This document shows positions 1 to 6,497 of a DNA stretch of 27,825 bases, in pieces. This DNA is from a virus. Position 1 is the first letter of the stretch. Each line of letters begins with the position of its first letter. The DNA is taken from IMG/VR virus record IMGVR_UViG_3300044701_003302, positions 1 through 27,825 of that record, one strand, 5' to 3'. The position numbers and the translations under genes were made by a program. Below the pieces are notes generated by a model that made no database searches, was not told the origin of the DNA, and saw only the letters and a program-made list of their open reading frames with translations.

Positions 1-2
1 TG

Positions 3-785
3 CCAGTTTCTAAAGAAGAGGATCCAACAGGCCGGACCTCTGCTAATCCCCTGGCGGAATCTGTCTTGCGTTACTTTACAGGTCGCAAGGGTGATCCACT
101 TCCTTACTCAGTCTTTAAAGAAGAACGCCCTGAAATTGCTTATCCTACTTACAGCAACTATCTTCGCTATAAGTATTTAAAGCCAGAAGGTTTAGGAAAG
201 ATTGATCCACAAACACAATCTTTTGTTGGGCCACTCGGTATTATCAAAGGAACAGCACAAGGTTTAAATGAACCTGAAATTCAGTACTTTGGCTTCCCTG
301 TAACAGCATCAACAGCTATTGGCACTGGTGCAGCCATTGGTACCACAGGGGCTTTGTATAAAGCTTTACCTGAGTCCATGAAGACAGCTCGCAGCAGCTT
401 AGGCCGTACTGCTGAGATGCAACGGGCTGCTGCTGAGATTGGACAAGAAGCAGCTGTTGCTCGCGCTGGCGTCAAGCTGGGTAAGGTTACTGAGCGTGCA
501 GCTGATGACCTGACGGATATTGCACGGCAATTGCGTAAACCAGAAATCATTAAAACTCCTTCCCTTGCAGCTTCTGCAGGTATTGTGGCAGCTGGTTTAG
601 GTGCTGGTTATTTGGCAAAGAAAGCTTCTCAACAGTTCTTTAACAAACGTGCAGAAGAGAACTTAAAACAGCAACAACCAGTAGAATATTTAAAAAACAA
701 ATACGGCTCTTTCCAAAACGCTAGTGAATCTTTAGGTCAACCTCAAGTTCAAAGCTGGCAGGAACTTACTCCTTATTTACAATAA
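3..785 (+). CDS. Partial hydrophobic-segment virion protein (5' end outside window)
   Basis: The reading frame is open from the first bases of the window, so the true start lies upstream; the TTG at 66 is only an internal codon. The visible part is about 260 residues. It has a hydrophilic front (ESVLRYFTGRKGDPLPYSVF), a small-residue hydrophobic stretch (TASTAIGTGAAIGTTGAL), a charged Ala-rich helical region, and a second membrane-like stretch (AASAGIVAAGLGAGYLAKKA), followed by a basic, Gln-rich tail. I recognise no family. Two Gly/Ala hydrophobic segments in a structural block suggest an internal virion protein ejected into the host envelope, but this is inference. The next gene starts two bases after its stop, so they are cotranscribed. 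Confidence is high that it is a gene, low on function. Confidence 0.7.
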   Translation, partial: PVSKEEDPTGRTSANPLAESVLRYFTGRKGDPLPYSVFKEERPEIAYPTYSNYLRYKYLKPEGLGKIDPQTQSFVGPLGIIKGTAQGLNEPEIQYFGFPVTASTAIGTGAAIGTTGALYKALPESMKTARSSLGRTAEMQRAAAEIGQEAAVARAGVKLGKVTERAADDLTDIARQLRKPEIIKTPSLAASAGIVAAGLGAGYLAKKASQQFFNKRAEENLKQQQPVEYLKNKYGSFQNASESLGQPQVQSWQELTPYLQ

Positions 786-787
786 CA

Positions 788-1300
788 ATGTCGATCTTTG
801 ATACCAAATCTGATTTTGGAGTTTCCTATGGCGGAGTTCCTACTTCTGGTTATGATTGGAGTTCAATAGGTTCAGGCATTGATTATAACCAACCGTTTGG
901 TATTGATCGAACTGGACAGTTTGATTTACCAGGATTAGAAGGAGCTGGAGCTTTAGGTTCTCGTTCCGGAGAAAATGATTTCGTAGGTCTTATTGGCAAA
1001 GGTTTAGAAGCTTTGAGCAAAGCAAGAAGCTATCAACAAATGGGTTCTACTGGTACCTCAAGGCGTAGCGGTACTTATGCTTCAGATGGTCAGGTTTCTG
1101 CTCAAGGCAGAAACTGGACTCTTTATGCTCCACGTACTACTCAGAAGTCTTCTCAATCAGGCGGAAGTAGCGGACTTGGTGGAACAATTGGCGGTATTGT
1201 AGGCACTGGTCTTGGTTTAGCATTAGCACCTGCTACAGGTGGACTAAGCACACAGTTGGGTCCTGTATTAGGACGCGGAGTTGGTAGTTTCTTTGGTTAA
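788..1300 (+). CDS. Gly/Ser-rich protein with C-terminal glycine-zipper segment
   Basis: The protein has 170 residues. The first two thirds are polar and rich in Gly, Ser and Tyr without a recognised domain. The last 45 residues are Gly-rich and hydrophobic, with a GxxxG-like pattern (GGTIGGIVGTGLGLALAP) and end in GVGSFFG. Such glycine zippers often form helix-helix contacts in membranes. The ATG lies two bases after the preceding stop and has no clear Shine-Dalgarno sequence, so translation is probably coupled. Its neighbours on both sides also carry small-residue hydrophobic segments, so a shared role in membrane penetration during DNA delivery is plausible. The function is otherwise unknown; a minor head protein is an alternative. 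Confidence 0.65.
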   Translation: MSIFDTKSDFGVSYGGVPTSGYDWSSIGSGIDYNQPFGIDRTGQFDLPGLEGAGALGSRSGENDFVGLIGKGLEALSKARSYQQMGSTGTSRRSGTYASDGQVSAQGRNWTLYAPRTTQKSSQSGGSSGLGGTIGGIVGTGLGLALAPATGGLSTQLGPVLGRGVGSFFG

Positions 1301-1312
1301 GAATAGTTCTTC

Positions 1313-1318
1313 TAAAAT
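1313..1318 (+). promoter_or_regulatory. Possible -10 hexamer (TAAAAT)
   Basis: This AT-rich hexamer lies 30 bases before the next start codon in a 42-base gap. It fits the spacing seen at the other gaps in this window. There is no clear -35 element. Weak alone; supported only by the recurring spacing. Confidence 0.3.
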
Positions 1319-1342
1319 AATTAGTAAGAAGATTTAGTTATC

Positions 1343-2152
1343 ATGTTGTTTCCTTTAATCGGTGCCGGTTTAGGTGGCTTTGAAGGTTATCGGCGTAGTG
1401 GTGGTGATTTAGGAGCCGCCCTGCTTGGTGCTGGTTTAGGAGCCGTTACTCCAGCTGGTTTGCGAATGGCGGGTACCGCACTTGGTGGTACAAGCTTGGG
1501 CGCAGGTCTCCTGGGTAAAGCAACTGCTCTGGGGAGCAAAGCAATGGCTAGCCCCCTTGGTGCAGGAGCTGCAAAGCTTGGTGTCGGCCTTCCTGCTGGT
1601 CCGATTGCACCACTGACTGCTGCAACCTTAGGTGGCATTGCTGCTGGCACTGGTGTTGCTCTTGGTGTTCCTGCATTAGCAGGTGGTCTTGCTGCTGGTG
1701 TCTCTAAACCAATTGGCCAAGCTGCACGAGCCGCAAGTCAAGCTGCCGGTATTGGTTCTCAAGTTACTGGTGTTGGTAAGCAAGATATGCCAGGTGTTCC
1801 CGGCTATGGCGCTGAGCAAATGACCCCAGCACAACTGAGTCAGTTTGGTCCTCAAAACTTAGCACAGACTTTAGATCCAACTGGTTATCAAATGGCGCAG
1901 TTAGCTCTTCAAGATGAGCAATATAAACGGAACATGTTGAACGCTCTAACGTATGCTCCTTATCAAGAAGCTTATCAACAGCGTTCTAAAGAAGCTGATT
2001 TGATTCGTGGCGCAAAAGCTTCTCAATTAGCAACTGCTCTTGCTACTGATGCAGCGATGCGTCAACAAGGTCAACTGGGTGCACAACGCATGGCAGAAGG
2101 TTTCCTTGGTAATGTCGGACAAGCTGGCGCTACTCAGTATCGCTACTTCTGA
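1343..2152 (+). CDS. Glycine-zipper membrane-active virion protein candidate
   Basis: The protein has 269 residues. Residues 1-125 or so are almost entirely Gly, Ala, Leu and Val with repeated GxxxG/GAGLG patterns (LIGAGLGGFEGY, GAALLGAGLGA, AATLGGIAAGTGVALGVP), enough for several membrane-inserted helices. The remaining half is polar and helical, rich in Gln and Ala (MAQLALQDEQYKRNMLNAL), ending in TQYRYF. A hydrophobic front joined to a long amphipathic helix recalls podovirus ejection proteins in composition, but I see no homology I can name. It lies between two other low-complexity genes; the stop codon is embedded in the Shine-Dalgarno sequence of the next gene. An antisense frame over the Gly/Ala part is a composition shadow. 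Confidence 0.65.
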   Translation: MLFPLIGAGLGGFEGYRRSGGDLGAALLGAGLGAVTPAGLRMAGTALGGTSLGAGLLGKATALGSKAMASPLGAGAAKLGVGLPAGPIAPLTAATLGGIAAGTGVALGVPALAGGLAAGVSKPIGQAARAASQAAGIGSQVTGVGKQDMPGVPGYGAEQMTPAQLSQFGPQNLAQTLDPTGYQMAQLALQDEQYKRNMLNALTYAPYQEAYQQRSKEADLIRGAKASQLATALATDAAMRQQGQLGAQRMAEGFLGNVGQAGATQYRYF

Positions 2153-2153
2153 G

Positions 2154-2169
2154 GAGGTACTTAATCGTG
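2154..2169 (+). promoter_or_regulatory. Strong Shine-Dalgarno fixing a GTG start
   Basis: The sequence GAGGAGGT sits nine bases before a GTG codon and overlaps the TGA stop of the preceding gene. It decides the GTG at 2167 as the start. It is one of the few textbook ribosome binding sites in the window. Confidence 0.7.
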
Positions 2170-2817
2170 CCACAAGGTTTTACTAATCCCTATCCTTACT
2201 TTCAAAATTTAACGGCATCTTCTGGTTTAAATCAGGAAGATTTCTTTAATAGTCCAGAAGCAAGGGAAGCATTAAAGAAATTTGCAGGTCGTTCTGTTGG
2301 AACTGACTTTAGTACTGGCCAACGAGATGTTGATTGGGCAGCAGACATGATGGGTAAACTAAATCCCACTGCAGATCAACTTTCTACTAACCCTTTTACT
2401 GGCACTAAACCTGTTGCTGGTTCTAGTGTCACTGAGAACATATTTGGTTTAGTTCCTTCTACACAAGGTGCAGCTAATTTAACTCCAACCCAACTTGGAG
2501 TTGATGATTATGTTGAACTTTATAAGAAGCTTGAACCAGATATGTTTAAGTCTTCTGTTAAACAAAATCTGCTTGGCTTAGGTTCTGCAGCAGCTTTTGG
2601 CGCAGCTTCCCTACCTTTTACAGAGTACATGCGTAACCAGGAGTTCAACCGCCAACAGCAAGCCTTTAAGATGCGAGAAGAGTCTCCAACCGCACAAGCT
2701 GCTCGTAACCTCAGCCTGCAACAACAGGCTTCTCTAGCTGGCGAATCCTACGCACAGAAGATGGCAGCTCGTTCAGCTGCTCGACGTGCTGCAATTGAAC
2801 CGCTGATTCGCCGTTAA
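2167..2817 (+). CDS. Structural protein of unknown function with central hydrophobic helix
   Basis: The protein has 216 residues and starts with GTG. The front is polar with an aromatic cluster (NPYPYFQNLTASSG). A central Ala/Gly-rich segment (LLGLGSAAAFGAASLPF, about residues 138-154) could insert in a membrane. The last 60 residues are helical, Arg/Gln/Ala-rich and basic (MAARSAARRAAIEPLIRR). No family recognised. The layout of polar front, one hydrophobic helix and basic Gln-rich helix resembles the first gene of the window. It is the last gene before a 105-base gap containing a -10-like site, so it probably closes a transcription unit. A head or ejection protein is the best guess. Confidence 0.6.
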   Translation: MPQGFTNPYPYFQNLTASSGLNQEDFFNSPEAREALKKFAGRSVGTDFSTGQRDVDWAADMMGKLNPTADQLSTNPFTGTKPVAGSSVTENIFGLVPSTQGAANLTPTQLGVDDYVELYKKLEPDMFKSSVKQNLLGLGSAAAFGAASLPFTEYMRNQEFNRQQQAFKMREESPTAQAARNLSLQQQASLAGESYAQKMAARSAARRAAIEPLIRR

Positions 2818-2887
2818 AACTGTTAAGTTGCTTCTATCTTAGGAGCAATACCAGACAGATTTAAATGGTGATAGTTGAATCACAACT

Positions 2888-2897
2888 TTTATAATAG
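2888..2897 (+). promoter_or_regulatory. Promoter candidate (TTTATAATAG)
   Basis: A perfect TATAAT (2890-2895) lies 33 bases before the next ATG in a 105-base non-coding gap. A TTGAAT ends only nine bases before it, too close for a normal -35, and the hexamer at 17-base spacing is not a match. It may be a -10-only or phage-specific promoter. The surrounding ten bases resemble TTTAGAATAA found before fibre genes. Confidence 0.45.
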
Positions 2898-2922
2898 TTA
2901 AAGCATAGGAACGGTTTTAGGT

Positions 2923-4230
2923 ATGGCTAAAAATAATCGCGGTAGTGCGCCACGTCCAGCACCACAGCCCGCCCCAAGACCGGCACCTGCTCCAGCACCC
3001 AGGCCAGCACCCAGGCCAACACCCAGGCCAGCACCGCCTCCGGCACCAAGGCCTGCACCTGCACCCGCACCAAGACCTGCACCTGCTCCGGTATTTCGTC
3101 CAGCGCCTGCACCTGCGCCAAGGCCTGCACCAGCTCCTGCACCTAGGCCGGCACCTGCTGCTGTTTCGAGGCCAGCAGTATTAAATCGAGCTACTCCTAC
3201 AACTGCATTACGTCCTACTCCACAGGTTCAATCTGCAACAGCTTTAGCTCAATTACGAGCTTCAAGCCAAAGGGCATCATCATCGCAACCTGCTCCACAA
3301 GCAGCAAGAGCAGCAACTGGTGCAAATAGAGCTACAGGAGCGACTGGCAATAGGAGCGGCGGTGGAGGTAACAGAGCTGGTGGCGGGAACAGAGGTAACA
3401 GCGGGAACAGACAAAATGCTGGACGTGGAAATACGGCTGGCGGCAATAGAGCCGGCGGCGGCGGTGGTGGCGGTAACAGGGCTGGCGGTGGAGGCGGCGG
3501 CGGTGGTCGTAACAGGGGTGTTAATACTGTTAGATTGCCTGATCTTGGTCGTGTATTCGAAGATATTTTAGGTGTGCTTGGTGCTGGACAAGCTGAAACT
3601 TTCAACGAACGTCAAGCACAAGCTGAATTAGATCTGCAGAATCTGCAGAACCTAAGCCAAGAACAGCTTGGACAATTTAATCTTCAAGGTGTTCTTGCAC
3701 AGGCTGACGCCCAGCGTTTTGCTGCTTCACAGTCAGCAGATGCAACTAAATTTGCTGCAAGCGAATCTACTCGCGGACAGATTGAATCAACGCGTATCAG
3801 TACACAGAGTGCTGAACGTCAGATTGGTTTGTCCGGTGAGCAAGAACGCTTAACTCAAGGACAACGTCTTGAAAGCGAAGAACGGCAAATCGGTCTTCGT
3901 GGAAGGGAAGAACGTTTAACTCAAGCTGATTTACTGGCTAGCCAGGAGCGCCAGATTGGTTTAACTGGACAAGAAGAACGTCTTACTACGCAAGAGCGTG
4001 GTCGTCAGGAGCGCCTTGGTATTGAAACCTCGGGTACTCAAGAACGTTTAACCCAAGGTCAACGGTTAGAAAGTGAAGAGCGTCAGATCGGTTTACGGGG
4101 TGAACAAGATAGACTGACGGTCAGTACACAAGGTCGTGAACAACGCGAAACTGATTTACAGCAAGAGTTGTTCAGGCGCTTTAAAGAACAGAAAGACGCC
4201 GACCAAGCTCAACGGGCATTCCGTGCATGA
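2923..4230 (+). CDS. Pro-rich / Gly-Asn-Arg-rich / coiled-coil mosaic protein
   Basis: The protein has 435 residues in three distinct parts. Residues 9-80 are a Pro-Ala-Arg repeat (units such as RPAPAPAP) likely to be an extended rod, as in TonB-type Pro-rich linkers. Residues 143-199 are runs of Gly broken by Asn-Arg (NRAGGGGGGG), likely disordered and nucleic-acid or surface sticky. Residues 204-222 form a short hydrophobic/amphipathic segment (LPDLGRVFEDILGVLGAG). Residues 226-430 are a highly charged helical repeat with ERQIGLxG and ERLTQGQR units, very likely a long coiled coil. No catalytic motif is seen. It overlaps the terminase small subunit gene by four bases (ATGA). A flexible virion fibre or an internal protein are possible; the function is unknown. 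Confidence 0.7.
   Translation: MAKNNRGSAPRPAPQPAPRPAPAPAPRPAPRPTPRPAPPPAPRPAPAPAPRPAPAPVFRPAPAPAPRPAPAPAPRPAPAAVSRPAVLNRATPTTALRPTPQVQSATALAQLRASSQRASSSQPAPQAARAATGANRATGATGNRSGGGGNRAGGGNRGNSGNRQNAGRGNTAGGNRAGGGGGGGNRAGGGGGGGGRNRGVNTVRLPDLGRVFEDILGVLGAGQAETFNERQAQAELDLQNLQNLSQEQLGQFNLQGVLAQADAQRFAASQSADATKFAASESTRGQIESTRISTQSAERQIGLSGEQERLTQGQRLESEERQIGLRGREERLTQADLLASQERQIGLTGQEERLTTQERGRQERLGIETSGTQERLTQGQRLESEERQIGLRGEQDRLTVSTQGREQRETDLQQELFRRFKEQKDADQAQRAFRA
2947..3162 (+). repeat. Pro-Ala-Arg codon repeat
   Basis: The DNA is a degenerate tandem of short units coding for Pro-Ala-Pro-Arg, with shifting codons (gcacct, gcaccc, gctccg). It encodes residues 9-80 of the mosaic protein and creates spurious open frames on both strands. 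Confidence 0.75.
3841..4101 (+). repeat. Protein repeat with silently diverged DNA
   Basis: Bases 3841-3903 and 4039-4101 encode the same 21 residues (core ERLTQGQRLESEERQIGL). By hand count 12 of the 21 codons differ, all synonymously. Further, looser ERQIGLxG units lie between them. The copies are old or have been kept from DNA-level recombination while the protein sequence was held. Confidence 0.8.
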
Positions 4231-4712
4231 TCGATTGGATCGAAACCCTAAGCGACAACGAAAAAGAATGTTTTTATACATTCTGCAAAAAACACAGTTC
4301 TCCGATTCAGATGTACCTGTATGCCCGCTTCCTTGGGTTTACAGGCAACATTGTGGAGTGCGATCAGTGGCAGCAGTCTGAATTTAAGAAACGTAATCTC
4401 CAACAAATCCTGGAGATTGAAATTGACAATATGAGAGAAGACGTAGAGAAGCTACGTCAGGCCATTGATATGGGAATGGTCAAGCAGGATAACGGTACTG
4501 CTCGAATTGCCATGCTCCAGAAAGAGTTACGTGGCGCCATCAAGCAGATTCAAGATGAACGTTATTTGAGTGACAAGCAAGGTTTGATCCTTGCTGGTGC
4601 GGACCGGGCCTTGCGTGAAGTTGTTCTGATCTTTAAGGACGATCCAATTGAAGGGCCATTGCAGGATGCCGTAATGGCTGTCTGGACAAAAATTCTGGCA
4701 GAAGAATCTTGA
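4227..4712 (+). CDS. terS: Putative terminase small subunit
   Basis: The protein has 161 residues and lies just upstream of the large terminase, the usual place of the DNA-recognition subunit. The front (MIDWIETLSDNEKECFYTF, then PIQMYLYARFLGF) is helical and could hold a helix-turn-helix-like fold. Residues about 50-115 are a strongly charged helical stretch (EIEIDNMREDVEKLRQAI) fitting the central oligomerisation helices of small terminases. The tail is helical and mildly hydrophobic (DAVMAVWTKILAEES). The start codon overlaps the stop of the preceding gene, so expression is coupled. The assignment rests on position, length and predicted helices; small terminases are too diverged to call by sequence motif alone. 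Confidence 0.6.
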   Translation: MIDWIETLSDNEKECFYTFCKKHSSPIQMYLYARFLGFTGNIVECDQWQQSEFKKRNLQQILEIEIDNMREDVEKLRQAIDMGMVKQDNGTARIAMLQKELRGAIKQIQDERYLSDKQGLILAGADRALREVVLIFKDDPIEGPLQDAVMAVWTKILAEES

Positions 4713-4735
4713 GTCTAATGAGTTAGGGTAAGGGG

Positions 4736-6259
4736 ATGGCTAACACTTCCCTTTATGCAGTGTACCGGCGTACAGCGCGTGCCGGTGCAAAACAACAGGT
4801 TGTCAAGAAGACCAGCGACATTGACATTGAGAGGGCAAGGACAGACTTTGCTTACTTCTGTGATGTTGTTGGCGAGAAACCACCAGCAGCACATCATAAG
4901 GAATGGCATAAGTATCTTTGTACTAATACAGATAGTGAATGTTTGATTGGAATTGGTGGACCCAATATTGACATCCTGGCGCCAAGGGGCTCAGCAAAGT
5001 CAACGGTTCTTGGTTTGTTTACAGCGTGGGCAATTGGAATCCATGCTTTAAATAAACGTCCACTCAAGATTCTTTATATTTCTTACACGGTCGATGTTGC
5101 ACGTCCTAAAAGTGCAGCTATTAAAAGAATCATTGAAGAGAATAAATACTACAAAGAAATTTTCCCAATGGTTAAAATTGCCAAAGGGATTAACTCTAAT
5201 GAATACTGGAGTATTGATTGGAAGTTTGCAGGAATTAGATCTACTGGTGAAGAAGAATTTACAGTATGTTGCGCAGGTTTGAAAGGTGCTGTGACCTCTA
5301 AACGTTCTCACCTTTGTATCATCGATGACGCAATTAAGAGTGCCGATGATATTAAGAACAGGGATATACGTGCTGCTATGGAAGATAACTGGAACTCAGT
5401 TATTGTTCCTACTATGTTTGAAGGTGCCAGAGCAATTTGTCTTGGTACCAGGTTCCGTCATGATGATATTCACAATACAACGTTTACTCCAGCCAATGAT
5501 TGGGTACAGATTGTTCAATCTGCCATCACAGTAGATGAGGAAGGCGATGAAAAATCCTACTGGCCGGAGATGTGGTCACTAGAATACCTGCAAGACAGGA
5601 AGCGGCAAGCCCCCATCAGCTTTAGTTTTCAGTATCAAAATCAAATTGTTCAAACCAGTGAACTGTCAATCTCGTCTGATCTAATCATTAAGAGTAAGAT
5701 TCCAACTGAGTTTGATACTCTTGGTGTTGGCGTTGACTTGTCAGCCGGTGTCCGTGAGCGCAATGACTACAGTGTTTTTGTTCTTGGTGGTCGTGTCGGA
5801 AATAAGATCTACATCATTGATTGCAAACGTATTCGGATCATGGGTAACTTGGAGAAGTTAGAAGCCATCATGGATATGATGTACGAGTGGGGGATTGTGT
5901 ATAAGGAAGGCGAGAAATATTTTCCAACAGGCTCAACCGTTGATATTTGGTCAGAAGCAGTTGCTTACCAGGCTTCCCTGGAGGCAGACTTTAAGCGGAT
6001 CTGCCAAGTTGAACACGGTCTTTACAATTTGATTTGGCACCCAGTCAAAGGATTTCGCGGGGATAAATTAGCAAGGTTTAGGGGAATTATGGGTCTGTTT
6101 GAACAGCGTCGTATCTTCTTTAATAAATTCCGTAAGTTCCAAGCACTACAAGACGAGATCGTTAATTTTGGAGTCAGCTCTCACGACGATTGTGTTGATG
6201 CCATGGTCTGGCTTTGCAATGGGCTTATGTCACGAGGTAAATTAGAGCTTGAGTATTAA
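4736..6259 (+). CDS. terL: Terminase large subunit (packaging ATPase-nuclease)
   Basis: This 507-residue protein pumps phage DNA into the prohead through the portal and cuts the concatemer. The ATPase half shows a Walker A-type loop APRGSAKST (residues 82-90), a Walker B strand LCIIDD (193-198, with D197/D198 and the likely catalytic acid there), and a coupling motif CLGTRF (235-240). The nuclease half has an RNase H-like set of acids: D334 in GVGVDLS, E407 in DIWSEAVAYQ, and D484/D485 with D488 in SSHDDCVDAM. The spacing and length are normal for TerL. The ATG follows a purine-rich AGGGTAAGGGG. It is the most secure call in the window. No truncation or frameshift is visible. Confidence 0.95.
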   Translation: MANTSLYAVYRRTARAGAKQQVVKKTSDIDIERARTDFAYFCDVVGEKPPAAHHKEWHKYLCTNTDSECLIGIGGPNIDILAPRGSAKSTVLGLFTAWAIGIHALNKRPLKILYISYTVDVARPKSAAIKRIIEENKYYKEIFPMVKIAKGINSNEYWSIDWKFAGIRSTGEEEFTVCCAGLKGAVTSKRSHLCIIDDAIKSADDIKNRDIRAAMEDNWNSVIVPTMFEGARAICLGTRFRHDDIHNTTFTPANDWVQIVQSAITVDEEGDEKSYWPEMWSLEYLQDRKRQAPISFSFQYQNQIVQTSELSISSDLIIKSKIPTEFDTLGVGVDLSAGVRERNDYSVFVLGGRVGNKIYIIDCKRIRIMGNLEKLEAIMDMMYEWGIVYKEGEKYFPTGSTVDIWSEAVAYQASLEADFKRICQVEHGLYNLIWHPVKGFRGDKLARFRGIMGLFEQRRIFFNKFRKFQALQDEIVNFGVSSHDDCVDAMVWLCNGLMSRGKLELEY

Positions 6260-6266
6260 GGTTGAG

Positions 6267-6272
6267 TATTGT
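6267..6272 (+). promoter_or_regulatory. Possible -10 hexamer (TATTGT)
   Basis: It lies 32 bases before the next ATG in the 39-base gap after terL. The same hexamer recurs 29 bases before the helix-hairpin-helix gene at 13079. No -35 match is seen. Confidence 0.3.
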
Positions 6273-6298
6273 CGGAATTAAACTGATACTAAGTCCAC

Positions 6299-6484
6299 AT
6301 GAGCACCAGTTACTTTGTTGTTGAACTAGAGCAAGACGCGTATGGTTCAGCAATTGTTCCACTCCCCGACGAGCTTTGTCACGACATGGCCCTTCAACCC
6401 GGCACTGAGTTTGAAGTTGAAGTTGAAGATGATGTTATCACTCTTCGTCGTCTTGAAACTGGTTACGAGATTGAAGACAACTAA
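6299..6484 (+). CDS. Small AbrB/MazE-fold-like protein
   Basis: The protein has 61 residues. Residues 17-51 read as a SpoVT-AbrB swapped-hairpin domain: a strand and turn (AIVPLPDEL), a short helix (CHDMAL), then QPGTEFEVEVEDD and VITLRRL, matching the family pattern of IP-x-E-L...L-x-x-G-D/T-x-x-x-V-x-x-x-x-x-I-x-L. AbrB-fold proteins bind DNA as dimers and act as regulators or antitoxins. No toxin partner is adjacent: the neighbours are terL and the portal. It is very acidic, odd for a DNA binder, so a structural or DNA-mimic role is possible. Its own promoter-like site lies upstream. Family match by eye only. Confidence 0.55.
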   Translation: MSTSYFVVELEQDAYGSAIVPLPDELCHDMALQPGTEFEVEVEDDVITLRRLETGYEIEDN

Positions 6485-6497
6485 TTAATTTTTTATT

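Noticed and set aside
66-68. TTG as start of the first gene
   Set aside because: The same frame is open to the window edge upstream, with no ribosome binding site at the TTG; the gene is partial.
2927-3605. Several frames on both strands within the Pro/Gly repeat region
   Set aside because: Low-complexity DNA leaves all frames open; only the frame from 2923 continues into a sensible coiled coil and the terS overlap.
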